Shown here in pieces: positions 17,582 to 27,274 of a stretch of 64,000 nt of DNA. Source of the stretch: a candidate division KSB1 bacterium (GTDB taxonomy: Bacteria > Zhuqueibacterota > Zhuqueibacteria > Zhuqueibacterales > Zhuqueibacteraceae); assembly GCA_034506175.1 (NCBI GenBank), contig JAPDQB010000028.1:1-64000 (forward strand), in the 5' to 3' direction. Below the pieces are notes generated by a model that did not search any database, was not told where the DNA came from, and worked only from the letters and a program-made list of their open reading frames with translations. Numbering within the stretch: position 1 is the stretch's first letter; every line of letters begins with the position of its first letter. The translations under genes and the position numbers were made by a program.

Positions 17582-20008
17582 TCAATTGTTCAAGCCCATT
17601 TCTTCCAATTGTGTTTCATCAATCAAGACTTCGCGCGCTTTGCTGCCGTCAAAGCCGCCGACGACGCCGGCGGCTTCGAGCTGGTCGATCAAGCGCGCGG
17701 CGCGTGAATAGCCGATTTTCAAGCGCCGCTGCAAGAGCGAGATCGAGCCTTGCTGATGCCGAACCACCAGCTTTAGCGCCTCGTCAAAAAGCTCGTCGCG
17801 CTGACCATCCAGCAAACCGCTGTCGCCGTCGGCGTTATCGCCCTCGGTGCGAATGGGCAGCAAATCTTTTTCGTAGCGCGGCTGTTTACGAATATGCTCG
17901 ATAATGCGCTCGGTTTCTTCGGAACTGATGTAGGCGCCGTGAATGCGAATCGGCTCCGGGCTGCCCGGCGGCAGGAAGAGCATGTCGCCGTTGCCGAGTA
18001 ATTTTTCCGCGCCGTTCATGTCGAGGATCGTGCGCGAATCGATTTTCGAGGCGACTTGAAACGCAATGCGCGCCGGGAAGTTGGCTTTGATGACGCCGGT
18101 GATCACATCAACCGAGGGGCGCTGGGTCGCAACGATCAGATGAATGCCGACAGCGCGGGACATTTGCGTGAGCCGGGCAATCGGCTCTTCCACTTCTTTC
18201 GCGGCGGTCAACATGAGATCGGCAAGCTCGTCAATGACCAGCACCATATAGGGCAGCGGCTTAAGCGGCGGCATGCCCTCCAACTCCGGCAATTTGCCTT
18301 CGCGCAAGCGGGTGTTGTACTCACCGATGTTCCGCACGCCGACACGCGCGAGCAACGAATAACGATTTTCCATTTCCCATTCGAGGCTGCGCAGCACCGC
18401 CAGCGAATTGGCCGCGGTGGTGACCACTTCCTCGTCGAGATCCTCGCGAAACGTCAGGTGATGAAATCTCAGTTTGCGATACGTCGACAGCTCCAGCCGT
18501 TTCGGATCCACCAGTACGAAATCAACCTGGCTCGGATGCGCTTTGTACAACATGCTGGCGAGAATCGTATTCAAGCACACGCTCTTTCCCGAGCCGGTGG
18601 CGCCGGCGACGAGCAGATGCGGCATGCGATCCAACGACGTCACATACGGATGGCCGGAAATCGTCTCACCAAGCGCAATCGTCAGCGGCGAGGCCGACTG
18701 GCGAAACGCTTCGGAATCAATCAGCTTACGCAAGTAAACGATCTGCGGTTCCGGATTGGGCAGCTCGATGCCAACCGCGGCCTTTCCGGGAATCGGCGCG
18801 ACGATGCGAATGCGTTTGGCGCGCATGGCGAGCGCGAGATCATCGGCGAGGGCGGTGATGCGGCTCACTTTAATGCCGGGCGCCGGCTCGTATTCGTAAC
18901 GCGTAATCACCGGCCCGGGATTGATCTCGACGACGTTGCCCTGCACGTCAAATTCGTTCAACCGTTCTTCGAGCGTGTGCGCATTGTTGAGCAGCTCTTC
19001 GCGCGTTTGCACCGAATCGATTTTTGTCGGAAACGTCAACAGATCGAGCGGCGGAAAAATATAATCGCCGGGCGCTGGTGGCGCTTCTTCTTTGGTTTTC
19101 TTGGGAACGGTGATGGCCGTCGAGGTTTCGGGAGCAGCCGGTCGAAAGGCAACCGGCTCAGGTGTTGGAGCTGCTTCCGGCTCCGGCTCTCGAGTTTTTT
19201 CTGCGGGTCGCCCAGGAATAACAGTGGAAGGGCTTGCCGGCTTTTCACTCATTTCACGCAAACGCGCCAGCCGCTTCCAGCGCGGTTCGGAGGTTTCTTC
19301 GGCTTCATCTTCACCGGTGTCTTCAACTGGCAGGCTGGTCACAACTTTGGCGGTTCTAGATTTGTCGAGCGGCTGAGCTTGCCGCTCGGGCAATTTCGGA
19401 CGCCACGCCACAATCGCGGCGAATGTTTTCTCAAACCACTGCCGGAAATTCAAGGTACCGGTGCGCACTTTTTCGTAAGCTTCAGCGAGGCTAAGCCGCG
19501 AGAATGAAATGAAAATCACCACCAGCAGGGCGAGCAAAAGAATCGGGCTGCCGATATCGCCAAGCGCTTTGTGCAAACTCACGGCAATAAATCCGCCGAC
19601 CAAACCCGACCACGAAAATCCAATTGTTGATTCTTGCGGATTCAAAGCGTGAGGCATGGCAAAAAGCGTGGCGAAATACAGCGCAGCAATCAAACTATAA
19701 ATGCTGGCGCGTTGCAGGCGTTTGGTTTCCAAATTGCGAAACCGGTTCCATCCCCAGGCGATGAGCAAAAGCGGCACGACAATGGCGGGGTATCCGAGAA
19801 GATATTTCACCAACACGTTGGCGATATGAACGCCGGCGACGCCCATGGCGTTCTCAACGCGCTGCATGATCGTGCCCTGCGGCGCTTCCTCCGGATAAAA
19901 AAAATACGAAATCAAGCTCACAAGAATGAGCATGCCCAACGTCATCAAGAGGATGCCGAAAATCTCCTCCTGCTGCCGCGAGCTCACGCTTGCTTGCTTC
20001 TCCGACAT
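17582..20008 (-). CDS. ftsK: DNA translocase FtsK/SpoIIIE
   Basis: An 808-residue septal DNA pump that segregates chromosome termini and activates XerCD. The N-terminal quarter has four or more membrane segments, then a proline/glutamate-rich linker (about 215-310). The motor domain has Walker A LLVAGATGSGKSVCLN and Walker B VLVIDELADLML, and the C-terminus is a winged-helix gamma domain (QQGSISLLQRRLKIGYSRAARLIDQLEAAGVVGG) that reads KOPS-like sites. ATG at 20008 is preceded by GGAGAGGAG, a strong ribosome site. It is followed immediately by lolA. Confidence 0.96.
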   Translation of the reverse strand: MSEKQASVSSRQQEEIFGILLMTLGMLILVSLISYFFYPEEAPQGTIMQRVENAMGVAGVHIANVLVKYLLGYPAIVVPLLLIAWGWNRFRNLETKRLQRASIYSLIAALYFATLFAMPHALNPQESTIGFSWSGLVGGFIAVSLHKALGDIGSPILLLALLVVIFISFSRLSLAEAYEKVRTGTLNFRQWFEKTFAAIVAWRPKLPERQAQPLDKSRTAKVVTSLPVEDTGEDEAEETSEPRWKRLARLREMSEKPASPSTVIPGRPAEKTREPEPEAAPTPEPVAFRPAAPETSTAITVPKKTKEEAPPAPGDYIFPPLDLLTFPTKIDSVQTREELLNNAHTLEERLNEFDVQGNVVEINPGPVITRYEYEPAPGIKVSRITALADDLALAMRAKRIRIVAPIPGKAAVGIELPNPEPQIVYLRKLIDSEAFRQSASPLTIALGETISGHPYVTSLDRMPHLLVAGATGSGKSVCLNTILASMLYKAHPSQVDFVLVDPKRLELSTYRKLRFHHLTFREDLDEEVVTTAANSLAVLRSLEWEMENRYSLLARVGVRNIGEYNTRLREGKLPELEGMPPLKPLPYMVLVIDELADLMLTAAKEVEEPIARLTQMSRAVGIHLIVATQRPSVDVITGVIKANFPARIAFQVASKIDSRTILDMNGAEKLLGNGDMLFLPPGSPEPIRIHGAYISSEETERIIEHIRKQPRYEKDLLPIRTEGDNADGDSGLLDGQRDELFDEALKLVVRHQQGSISLLQRRLKIGYSRAARLIDQLEAAGVVGGFDGSKAREVLIDETQLEEMGLNN

Positions 20009-20082
20009 GATCTCCTCTCCTAAAAATAGACTGAAACTAACCAAAAATTCGCAGAGATACCTGTTAGTCTTTCGTAACCGAT

Positions 20083-20732
20083 TTATGATTCTGCGCCGTT
20101 GCCCTCAATCCACTGAAAGCGAACCAGGTTGCGTTTAGCGCAAATCGTAAGTTCGAATTCGTTAACGACATCACGCCCCAAAATATCTTCTTTAATATCG
20201 TCACGGCAATCCACATAGATTGGTATACTCGTTCCGGCGAGTTGGACGATTGCTCCATACAGTTCCCTTTCTTCCGGAATGCTTCCGATGCCGCCAATAC
20301 GAGCAGTGCTACCAGGTAATTTTAAAAGTCCGAGCCGTTGAACATTCTCGCTGCGCAATAATGTCAAATCTGCGCCTGTATCAATCAGGAACTCAACAAT
20401 CGCAGAGCCGCTTTTATATAGAGATCGTTTGTCAATATGCTCGCTTTTGGCAAGAAAGGATCGTAATCAAGATCAAAATATCCGGGAGCCACTTGGCGGA
20501 TTCGAAAAACTCGATCCTCGAATCCAACCTGCGCGCAGAAACATACTCCGCTTCCTGTTTTTAAAAAAGCTTCATAACCCACCCGTCCTCTATTTTTCCC
20601 GGAAACAACAACTTGCTCATTTACCACAGCAACCCACAGACCATAGTAATCTTTCAACAGGCGATCACGCATCGCCCAATAGGCCTGTTTTTCGCGTTTA
20701 AATTGTTCTTGCGCTTTTTCGTAGGCTTCCAT
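20083..20732 (-). pseudogene. Frameshifted retropepsin-like aspartic protease gene
   Basis: Two minus-strand frames read as one protein. The N-terminal part (20732 to about 20415) encodes a charged helix and a beta-rich domain ending in YFDLDYDPFLPKAS. Near 20412-20415 (an A4 run on the coding strand) the frame stops being sensible. The other frame continues KSGSAIVEFLIDTGADLTLLRSENV, which includes the catalytic retropepsin motif DTGAD, and runs on to 20083. This second frame has no start codon of its own after its upstream stop. A one-base indel therefore separates the domains, unless there is programmed -1 slippage on the A run. The role of such small bacterial retropepsin-like proteins is uncertain. 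Confidence 0.7.
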
Positions 20733-20819
20733 AACGGCACCCTCGCATGGTATTAATCATTTCAAACTATTTTCTTTTAATATGGCGAAATTTGTCTACA
20801 ATTGCAAGCGATTTGCGCT

Positions 20820-21815
20820 TTAAAGCTGTGATTGAAGGCTTTTTACGATTTGACAATAAAGCTCCACCGCGCGCTCAAGCTGGTGTTTGGCAACACGTTC
20901 GTGCGGCGTGTGCGCGTCGAGAATCGAGCCTGGCCCCAAAAGCAGCGGTTTACCCCAATTGGTGAGCAGCGGAATATCGGTCGTGAAGGCCACCACCGTC
21001 GTTTCGAATCCCGGCAACGCTTCCAAAAAGACCGGCTCGCATTCGAAGGTGTAATTCAATTCCGCGCGGCCGGCTATGGCTTGCTCCAAAAGATTTTTGA
21101 TGCTGGCTACGCCGGTGACGACTCTGAAGAGCAATTCAGCTTTGGCGAAATCCGGAATGACATTGGCTTGAATGCCACCGGCAATCGTGCCGATATTGCA
21201 AGTCGTCTCGCCGAGCAGCTCGTGTGCCGGCAAATCCAGCGCGCGCACGTCGTGCAACACGTCGAGCAACTTTAAAACCGCCGAGTCACCTTGCTGCGGA
21301 TAAGCCGAGTGCGCGGCGCGGCCTCGCGTCACGACTTCCACGCGCAGCGAACCTTTGGAGCCGAGCGCCATTTTGTTTTCCGTCGGCTCGCCATTGATCA
21401 AAAACTCGCAGCGGTTCGGAATGGTGTTCGCCGCGCGTGCGCCGTCGCTGCCGTTTTCCTCGCCAACGACGAATAACAATCCAAAATTTTTCGCACCGCC
21501 GGCGCGGAGTTTTTCCGCGGCCTTGATTTTCGCCGCGAGAATGCCTTTGGCATCGCAAGCGCCGCGGCCGTAAATAAACTCGCCATCTTCATGAAAAGGC
21601 ATATACGGCTGAACCACGTCAGTATGCGTTGACAAAACCACAACCGGCTCTCCGACGCGAGCATAAATATTAGCCCGGCCGTTGTTGACTTCCTGCAGCT
21701 TCACTTCGAAGCCGGCGGTTTCAAGATAATCCCGCAGGAATTTGACGACGGCATGTTCACTGCCGGTTGGCGAGGGCAGCTCAATCAAAGCGCGAGTTAA
21801 ATCATACAAATTCAT
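20820..21815 (-). CDS. M20-family amidohydrolase (ArgE/DapE-like)
   Basis: A 331-residue zinc-dependent peptidase/deacylase of family M20. Metal-binding motifs are visible: STHTDVVQP with the first His-Asp pair, then YGRGACDAKG, then VGEENGSDGA with the catalytic Glu pair. The lid domain follows at about 150-260 (AAHSAYPQQGDSA). Its relatives deacetylate N-acetylornithine, N-acetyllysine or desuccinylate diaminopimelate. Here it is at the end of the GH109/galactokinase cluster, 55 bases after galK, so an amino-sugar or other N-acyl substrate is possible but is only inferred. No other lysine or arginine gene is near. Confidence 0.85.
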   Translation of the reverse strand: MNLYDLTRALIELPSPTGSEHAVVKFLRDYLETAGFEVKLQEVNNGRANIYARVGEPVVVLSTHTDVVQPYMPFHEDGEFIYGRGACDAKGILAAKIKAAEKLRAGGAKNFGLLFVVGEENGSDGARAANTIPNRCEFLINGEPTENKMALGSKGSLRVEVVTRGRAAHSAYPQQGDSAVLKLLDVLHDVRALDLPAHELLGETTCNIGTIAGGIQANVIPDFAKAELLFRVVTGVASIKNLLEQAIAGRAELNYTFECEPVFLEALPGFETTVVAFTTDIPLLTNWGKPLLLGPGSILDAHTPHERVAKHQLERAVELYCQIVKSLQSQL

Positions 21816-21869
21816 TTTATTCCCGTAAAAAGGTACGGTGTAGCGCCCTCAAGCTTCGTGCTCAAAAGA

Positions 21870-23135
21870 TTAACCCAACTGCATCGTCCCCACCGGACGG
21901 ATGTTTAAAACTTGAACACATCTTTGCTTAAAAACAGTTTCCATCAACGCGGTATAACGACTCACGCAGCGATTCGGCAAAAAAACTTGAATCGTTCCCG
22001 CGAAACCGCCGCCGTGAACGCGGCATGCGCCTTCGCCAATCGACGCGAGAAAATTTTCCGTCAGCGCCAGCGCCAAAGTCACGCCTTGCTGCGCGACATT
22101 TTGGGTGGTGAAACAATTCTGCAGCCAGCGAAAAGATGAATTGCCGGAGGCATTCACTTCGCGGAGGAATGCGGCAAAATCATTCCCGCGTAGCGCCGCA
22201 ACCTGGCGGTCAACCCTTTCATTTTCTTCAAAAAAATGTAAAGCCCGCAGAATGGCACGATCACCAACAGTCGCGCGGAGGTGATGAATATTTTGCAGAA
22301 CCTCTCCGCGCGTAATTTGCCGGCAGACTTGCTTGCCAAGTTGCGCAGCGACGGCCTTCATCTCGCGCGGCACGGCAGCGTAATCATCGGTAAGATCAGC
22401 GTGATTGCCGCCGGTATTCACCACGATTAAGCTGTAGTTTTGTTTGGCAAAATCAAAATCGATTTTTTCAACAAGCGGCTGTTGCGGATTCTCGAAGTCG
22501 ATGGCGACGATGCCGCCAACGGCGCAGGCGATTTGATCCATCAGGCCGCAAGGTTTGTTGAAATACACATTCTCCGCAAATTGGCCGATGGCGGCAAGCG
22601 TTTCCAGGTTGATCGCATTGTCATTATACAACGCGTTGAGAATGGTTCCAAGCAAAATTTCAATGGCAGCGGAAGAGCTCAGCCCCGAGCCAACCCTCAC
22701 CTCGCTGCTGATACACGCATGAAAGCCCCCGACGCGAAACCCGAGTTGCTGAAAGCGCGCCGCAAGGCCGCGAAGCAGCGCGGTGGTTGTCGAATAGTCC
22801 GAAGTCCGCGGTTCGAGGTCATTTAATTTGACAATGAAGGGTTGTGAATAGCCGGCGGAGTAAATCGTGATTCGATTATCCGAAACCGGCGCGGCCGCGG
22901 CGATGGCGTCAAGATTAATGCTCGCCGCCAACACCTTGCCGTGATTGTGATCAGTGTGATTCCCGCCGATCTCGGTGCGGCCCGGCGTGCTGAAGATTCG
23001 AGGTCGGAGAATCGCGAATCGACTCTGGAACTCTTGAACGAGATGAGCGTAGCGAGCCATCTGCTTGCGTAAAGTCTCGTCATCGGTTCCATAGAGTTGG
23101 GATAATTGTTGGCGAAATCGTTGAGCGTCAATCAT
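21870..23135 (-). CDS. galK: Galactokinase (GHMP kinase family)
   Basis: A 421-residue galactokinase-type GHMP kinase. The galactokinase signature GRTEIGGNHTDHNHG is at 52-66, the ATP-binding VGSGLSSSAAIE at 149-160, and the C-terminal GHMP motif VHGGGFAGTIQVFLP near 375-390. It should phosphorylate galactose, or a close relative such as GalNAc, at C1 with ATP. It lies downstream of a sodium symporter and a GH109-like enzyme and upstream of an M20 hydrolase, all on the same strand. The signature is closer to GalK than to GalNAc kinase, but substrate cannot be settled from sequence. Confidence 0.92.
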   Translation of the reverse strand: MIDAQRFRQQLSQLYGTDDETLRKQMARYAHLVQEFQSRFAILRPRIFSTPGRTEIGGNHTDHNHGKVLAASINLDAIAAAAPVSDNRITIYSAGYSQPFIVKLNDLEPRTSDYSTTTALLRGLAARFQQLGFRVGGFHACISSEVRVGSGLSSSAAIEILLGTILNALYNDNAINLETLAAIGQFAENVYFNKPCGLMDQIACAVGGIVAIDFENPQQPLVEKIDFDFAKQNYSLIVVNTGGNHADLTDDYAAVPREMKAVAAQLGKQVCRQITRGEVLQNIHHLRATVGDRAILRALHFFEENERVDRQVAALRGNDFAAFLREVNASGNSSFRWLQNCFTTQNVAQQGVTLALALTENFLASIGEGACRVHGGGFAGTIQVFLPNRCVSRYTALMETVFKQRCVQVLNIRPVGTMQLG

Positions 23136-23162
23136 GCCAAAATAAAATTGATTTTCTTTTTC

Positions 23163-23324
23163 TCACCCCTTTGCTCCTGAAAGCCGGCGCAGCATATGGC
23201 GAATGTCACTGGCGCCCTTGACTGCGACGTAGATCGTCACGGTTGAATACCAAATCAGGCATGCCAGCGTCACGAATCCCCAGAACCAATGATTTTGCAG
23301 CATATTGATGATGCCGTCGATCAT
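23163..23324 (-). CDS. Small single-span membrane protein next to symporter
   Basis: A 53-residue protein beginning MIDGIINMLQNHWFWG, with one membrane span (about 14-35) and a basic C-terminus ending RRLSGAKG. The ATG at 23324 has a perfect AAGGAG five bases upstream, so translation is likely. It lies 83 bases after the sodium symporter gene and 27 bases before galK. Position and size match the small accessory proteins found beside some SSS-family symporters, which suggests a subunit or stabiliser of the transporter. That assignment is by context. Confidence 0.75.
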   Translation of the reverse strand: MIDGIINMLQNHWFWGFVTLACLIWYSTVTIYVAVKGASDIRHMLRRLSGAKG

Positions 23325-23407
23325 GTCATCTCCTTATATTTTGGCGAAGATCGGCTTGCGCGCAAGGTTTTTCTGATCTAAAAAATTTTTTCGGCGCAAG
23401 TCGGGCT

Positions 23408-24868
23408 TCACTTTTGCGATGGCGGTTTCAGCAGCGAGCCGATGATCATGGCCAGCGCAACGATCACATAGACCGCCACGCCGCACACCGTATCATTTTT
23501 TTTGAACCACTCCGTGTAGGGGCCGACTTTCTGCAGCGTGAGCGTCGCGACCGGAAGCAGCGCACCGAAGACGATCGCGGCGCCGGCGCCCCAACTGTTG
23601 GCGCGTTTCCAATAGCAGCAGGCGATCAACAGCACCGACATGCTGGAAAGATAAATCGTGCCGGTGATGCCAAGATACGTCCACAGATCGCCTTCGAGTT
23701 TGTACCACAGGCCGTAAATAAGCAGGAACACGCCGATGAGGGCGATGATGGCGCGATTCCATAACAGGCCTTTTTTCTCCGGCCATTTGCTTTTGCGGAA
23801 CGGTGCCATGATGTCGTTGTATATGACGCTGCCCCAGGTGAGCATGTAGGAAGAATCCGTGCTCATGTCGGCAGCAAGCATGGCGGCAACGAGAAGCCCC
23901 ATCAACCCGGCGGGAACGATCAAGCCGAGCATTTTCGGCATGGCCAGCAATGAATTGTCGCCGACTTGATCAGGCGTTAACAGCGCCAGCGCCGCAATGC
24001 CCCAAATGCCGGGAATCAGAAAACGCGCCACAAAAAAGAACGAGGTGCCGGTGTAGACCTTGCGCCCGGTCGCCGTATCCTTGGCGGACAACACGCGGGA
24101 AATTTGCGTTTGCCACGTGAGCACCGCGGCGGTATTCAACAAGGCGTTGAAAATCACATACGACCAGCCCATGTTGTCGTTTTTGAGCGGATTGAACCCG
24201 CCCTCGCCGTAATGCGTCTGCACGGTGTTGACCAGCGTGCTCCACCCGACTTGCTCGAGGATCAAAAACGTGACAGCGATCATGCCGGTGCTCATGACGA
24301 TAAACTGAAGATAATCGGTGACGAGCACGGAGAGCATGCCGCCCAAGATCGTGTAAACCGCCACGCCGACTAGAAGCAACGTCATCATCTCTTCGAGGTA
24401 ATCCGGATTCATGCCACTGACGTTGACGAGAAAGTCGCCGCCGGTGCGCAGGAAAACGCCCATGTTCAAAAGCCCGCCGAGCACGATCACCACGCCGGAG
24501 GCCCAGCGGATGCGCGGGCCGAATTTTTTCTCGAACAGCTCCGGAATGGTGATGACGCCGGAATCGCGCAACGGCTTCACGCAAAAACCGGTGTAGCCGA
24601 CGAGAAACATCGCCAAAAACGTGAGCACGCCGGGAATGGCGCCGGCAAAGCCCTTGTCAAAACCATTCTGCGCCGTGTACATGCAGGTGACGATGCCGAA
24701 CTCGGTCGCCGCCAGCGAGGCGATGCCGAGATAGAGATTCATTTCTCTGCCGGCGACGAGAAAGTCTTCCACCTTGCCGACATACTTGCGAACCATCACC
24801 CCGGCCACCATCGTCACGAGCAAATAAAGGCCGACGATGCTGCCGTCGAGTAAAGTGAAATTGTTCAT
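23408..24868 (-). CDS. Sodium:solute symporter (SSS family)
   Basis: A 486-residue transporter with about 13 membrane segments, of the SGLT-like SSS family. It begins with a hydrophobic span (IVGLYLLVTMVAGVMVRKY) followed by EDFLVAGREMN, the usual first cytoplasmic loop. The ribosome site is AAGGAGG just before the ATG at 24868. In this operon the likely cargo is the monosaccharide released by the GH109-like enzyme, phosphorylated afterward by the galactokinase-type enzymes. SSS proteins also carry amino acids and other solutes, so the sugar call is from context. Confidence 0.9.
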   Translation of the reverse strand: MNNFTLLDGSIVGLYLLVTMVAGVMVRKYVGKVEDFLVAGREMNLYLGIASLAATEFGIVTCMYTAQNGFDKGFAGAIPGVLTFLAMFLVGYTGFCVKPLRDSGVITIPELFEKKFGPRIRWASGVVIVLGGLLNMGVFLRTGGDFLVNVSGMNPDYLEEMMTLLLVGVAVYTILGGMLSVLVTDYLQFIVMSTGMIAVTFLILEQVGWSTLVNTVQTHYGEGGFNPLKNDNMGWSYVIFNALLNTAAVLTWQTQISRVLSAKDTATGRKVYTGTSFFFVARFLIPGIWGIAALALLTPDQVGDNSLLAMPKMLGLIVPAGLMGLLVAAMLAADMSTDSSYMLTWGSVIYNDIMAPFRKSKWPEKKGLLWNRAIIALIGVFLLIYGLWYKLEGDLWTYLGITGTIYLSSMSVLLIACCYWKRANSWGAGAAIVFGALLPVATLTLQKVGPYTEWFKKNDTVCGVAVYVIVALAMIIGSLLKPPSQK

Positions 24869-24938
24869 CCTTCCTCCTTTTCAAATCAAGCCGTGAAATT
24901 AAACTGCGGGCTTCGGATTTTTCGATCTCGGATCTTTC

Positions 24939-26297
24939 TCAATACAGCTCATCCAACGCAAACGTATTTTTTCGGTGCATCCACTTGCCGCGCGTGAAAT
25001 CGGGAAACTCCACCGTTTCGCCGCCGAGCTGAATCGAAACTTCGGACAACGGCGTGATCGCGCTCCACGCCACCGCGTCGTAAACGTCCAGCGGCGTGTT
25101 CACTTTGCGTTTGATGGATTCGATGAAGGCATGCAAAACAAAAAAATCCATGCCGCCGTGCCCCGCGCCTTTGGCGTCGTTGCCGAAACGCTTCCAGAGC
25201 GGGTGATCGTATTGCTCGAGATAGGCCTTGGCGTCTTCCCAACGATGCGGCTCCTTGCTCATGCCTTCGATATACAAAGATTTATTGAGGTCCATCCACA
25301 AGCCTTTCGTGCCTTGCACGCGAAAGCCCAGCGAATACGGCCGCGGCAGGCTGGTGTCGTGCTGCAGCAAAATCGTTTCATCGTTATTCGTTTTAATCAT
25401 CGTCGTGACCACGTCGCCGAGCTTGAATTTGATTTTGGCATTCGGATGGTTCTCGCCGCCGTGCTTCACGATGTGTTCGTGCAGGCCCCGGCTTTTGGAC
25501 GCATACGATACGAGCGAGACAAAACGATTGCCGCGGTTGATGTCGATCATCATCGCCACCGGCCCGATGCCGTGCGTCGGATAAAGATCGCCGTTGCGCA
25601 TGATCGAATGCTGCGTGCGCCACTGCGCTTCGGAAAATCCTTTTTCGCCGAATTCCACCCCGCCGCCGTAAGGCTGTTTGCCGTTGTTGAATTTCACCTC
25701 ACGCAAATCGTGCTGGTAGCCGGCTTGCAAATGCACCAACTCGCCGAACAGACCCCGCCGCACCATGTTGAGAATCGCCATCACGTCGCGGCGGTAACAG
25801 ACATTTTCGAGCATCATCAGCGGCATGCCGGTGCGCTCGGAAGCATTCACCAAATCCCAGCATTCTTCCACGGTTGAACCGACGATGACTTCGCAGCCGA
25901 CATATTTTTTCGCATTCATCGCGTCGAGGCTCATCACCGAATGCCATTCCCACGGCGTGGCGATGATCACGCCGTCGATGTCCTTCATCTCCAGCAATTT
26001 TCTGTAGTCATACGGCCCTTCTTTAATCACCCGCGGCGTCGGCTTGCCGGATTTTTTGATGATCTCCAAACTGGCATCGATCATGACTTGCTGAATGTCA
26101 CAAATGGCGACGACGTCGACATCATCACGGCGCAGCGCGAGATCGAGATGATCCTGCCCGCGCAAGCCGACACCGATGAAGCCGAGGCGGACTTTCGGTA
26201 TTTTAGTGTCGGGAAATACAATGTCCGGCGGGAGAATGGTCAAGCCCGCGCCGGCGATGGCAGCGGTTTTGAGGAAATCGCGACGGGAGGTGTTCAT
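24939..26297 (-). CDS. Gfo/Idh/MocA family protein, GH109-like (alpha-N-acetylgalactosaminidase candidate)
   Basis: A 452-residue protein with a twin-arginine signal (SRRDFLKTAAIAGAGL at 4-19), so probably exported folded with its NAD. The Rossmann motif is GFIGVGLRGQ at about 39-48. The rest matches what I recall of GH109 alpha-N-acetylgalactosaminidases: ATPWEWH, NVCYRRDVMAILNMVRRG, GYQHDL, VEFGEKGFSEAQWRT, YPTHGIGP, DINRGNR and the C-terminal TPLSE...PDF..GKW. GH109 enzymes use NAD in an oxidative elimination mechanism to remove terminal GalNAc. Close relatives with other sugar-oxidoreductase activities exist. It is flanked by a nucleotidyltransferase (15 bases upstream) and the symporter. 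Confidence 0.85.
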   Translation of the reverse strand: MNTSRRDFLKTAAIAGAGLTILPPDIVFPDTKIPKVRLGFIGVGLRGQDHLDLALRRDDVDVVAICDIQQVMIDASLEIIKKSGKPTPRVIKEGPYDYRKLLEMKDIDGVIIATPWEWHSVMSLDAMNAKKYVGCEVIVGSTVEECWDLVNASERTGMPLMMLENVCYRRDVMAILNMVRRGLFGELVHLQAGYQHDLREVKFNNGKQPYGGGVEFGEKGFSEAQWRTQHSIMRNGDLYPTHGIGPVAMMIDINRGNRFVSLVSYASKSRGLHEHIVKHGGENHPNAKIKFKLGDVVTTMIKTNNDETILLQHDTSLPRPYSLGFRVQGTKGLWMDLNKSLYIEGMSKEPHRWEDAKAYLEQYDHPLWKRFGNDAKGAGHGGMDFFVLHAFIESIKRKVNTPLDVYDAVAWSAITPLSEVSIQLGGETVEFPDFTRGKWMHRKNTFALDELY

Positions 26298-26312
26298 GAT
26301 ATTTCCCCTGGT

Positions 26313-27179
26313 TTAAAAATTCTGATACTCTTTTTGTAAATATTCTTTGACCGGCAGAATATCCGATTGCAACGTCAAATCCGGCACATGCTCCGAGCGT
26401 GGAATCGCAAACACCGCGCGAGGATTTTGGTCAACCAGCATTTTGACGGCGGCTGGCAATTCTTTTTCCTGCCGCAGCGGATGCAGCGGCACGGTTTCGA
26501 GGCACGGGAAAATTTGATCGTACGACAAGCGAAAAATATTCATGCTCACGCCAATCCGGCCATTCGCATCAGCCGCCTCCGCCATTTCTTCCGGCGAGGG
26601 TTTCTCGAGAATGTCCTGCAAAAAACCATCGGCGTCTTTTTTAATCGCGGCGAAAGCTAAAATGCGTTCCGGCGCGAACTGCAGGCCGGCGCGATCATAA
26701 TCAATCAGGGCATTGTCGTGCGTGTCTTCACGCAGCAGGCGCAGCGCTTCACGCGAGTACAAATTGTCGCTGTTGCAAACCGTGAACGATTCTCCTCGCC
26801 ACCCCGGCGTGGCTTTGAGCGCGTGCCACAGCGCGTCGGCCGTGCCGAGCGGTTTTTGCCGGCCCGCCGGAATCGGTTGAACGGCGTACTGAATATTCAA
26901 ACTGCTAAACAGTGCCGCATGTTTTCCATCATGATAATACTCGCGAATCGAATGATCCTTTTCGCCAATCACAATGACGACTTGATGATAACCGGCTTGT
27001 GCAATATTATGCAGCAAATAATCGAGAAACGGACGGGAATTGTCGCCGACGCCGATCATCGACTTGGGTTTTTGCTCGGCGTCACGGCGCAAATGCGGAT
27101 CAAGCACGGCGGAATTTGCCGCCGATTTTTTCATGCGTGAGGAGATGCCGCCGGCGAGGATGACGATGTTCGGATGCAT
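26313..27179 (-). CDS. Sugar nucleotidyltransferase family protein
   Basis: A 288-residue nucleotidyltransferase of the GlmU/RfbA/GalU superfamily. The nucleotide-binding loop reads NIVILAGGISSRM at the N-terminus, and a catalytic metal Asp is in CNSDNLY, with LGTADALWHAL before it. It should make an NDP-sugar from a sugar-1-phosphate, which fits the adjacent GHMP kinases that make anomeric phosphates. It is 15 bases before the GH109-like gene and 95 bases after the second GHMP kinase gene. Base and sugar specificity are not readable. Confidence 0.85.
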   Translation of the reverse strand: MHPNIVILAGGISSRMKKSAANSAVLDPHLRRDAEQKPKSMIGVGDNSRPFLDYLLHNIAQAGYHQVVIVIGEKDHSIREYYHDGKHAALFSSLNIQYAVQPIPAGRQKPLGTADALWHALKATPGWRGESFTVCNSDNLYSREALRLLREDTHDNALIDYDRAGLQFAPERILAFAAIKKDADGFLQDILEKPSPEEMAEAADANGRIGVSMNIFRLSYDQIFPCLETVPLHPLRQEKELPAAVKMLVDQNPRAVFAIPRSEHVPDLTLQSDILPVKEYLQKEYQNF

Positions 27180-27274
27180 GATTTAATTCAAGACGGAAAA
27201 ACATATTCCTAACGAATAGAAACAACGCAACGGATGAAAATTTTTTTGTTGCCGTTCTCTTTTCGTTGCAAAAT

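Noticed and set aside
18056..19507. A 483-codon plus-strand frame opposite ftsK
   Set aside because: It is antisense to a well-supported FtsK gene; the open frame follows from codon bias.
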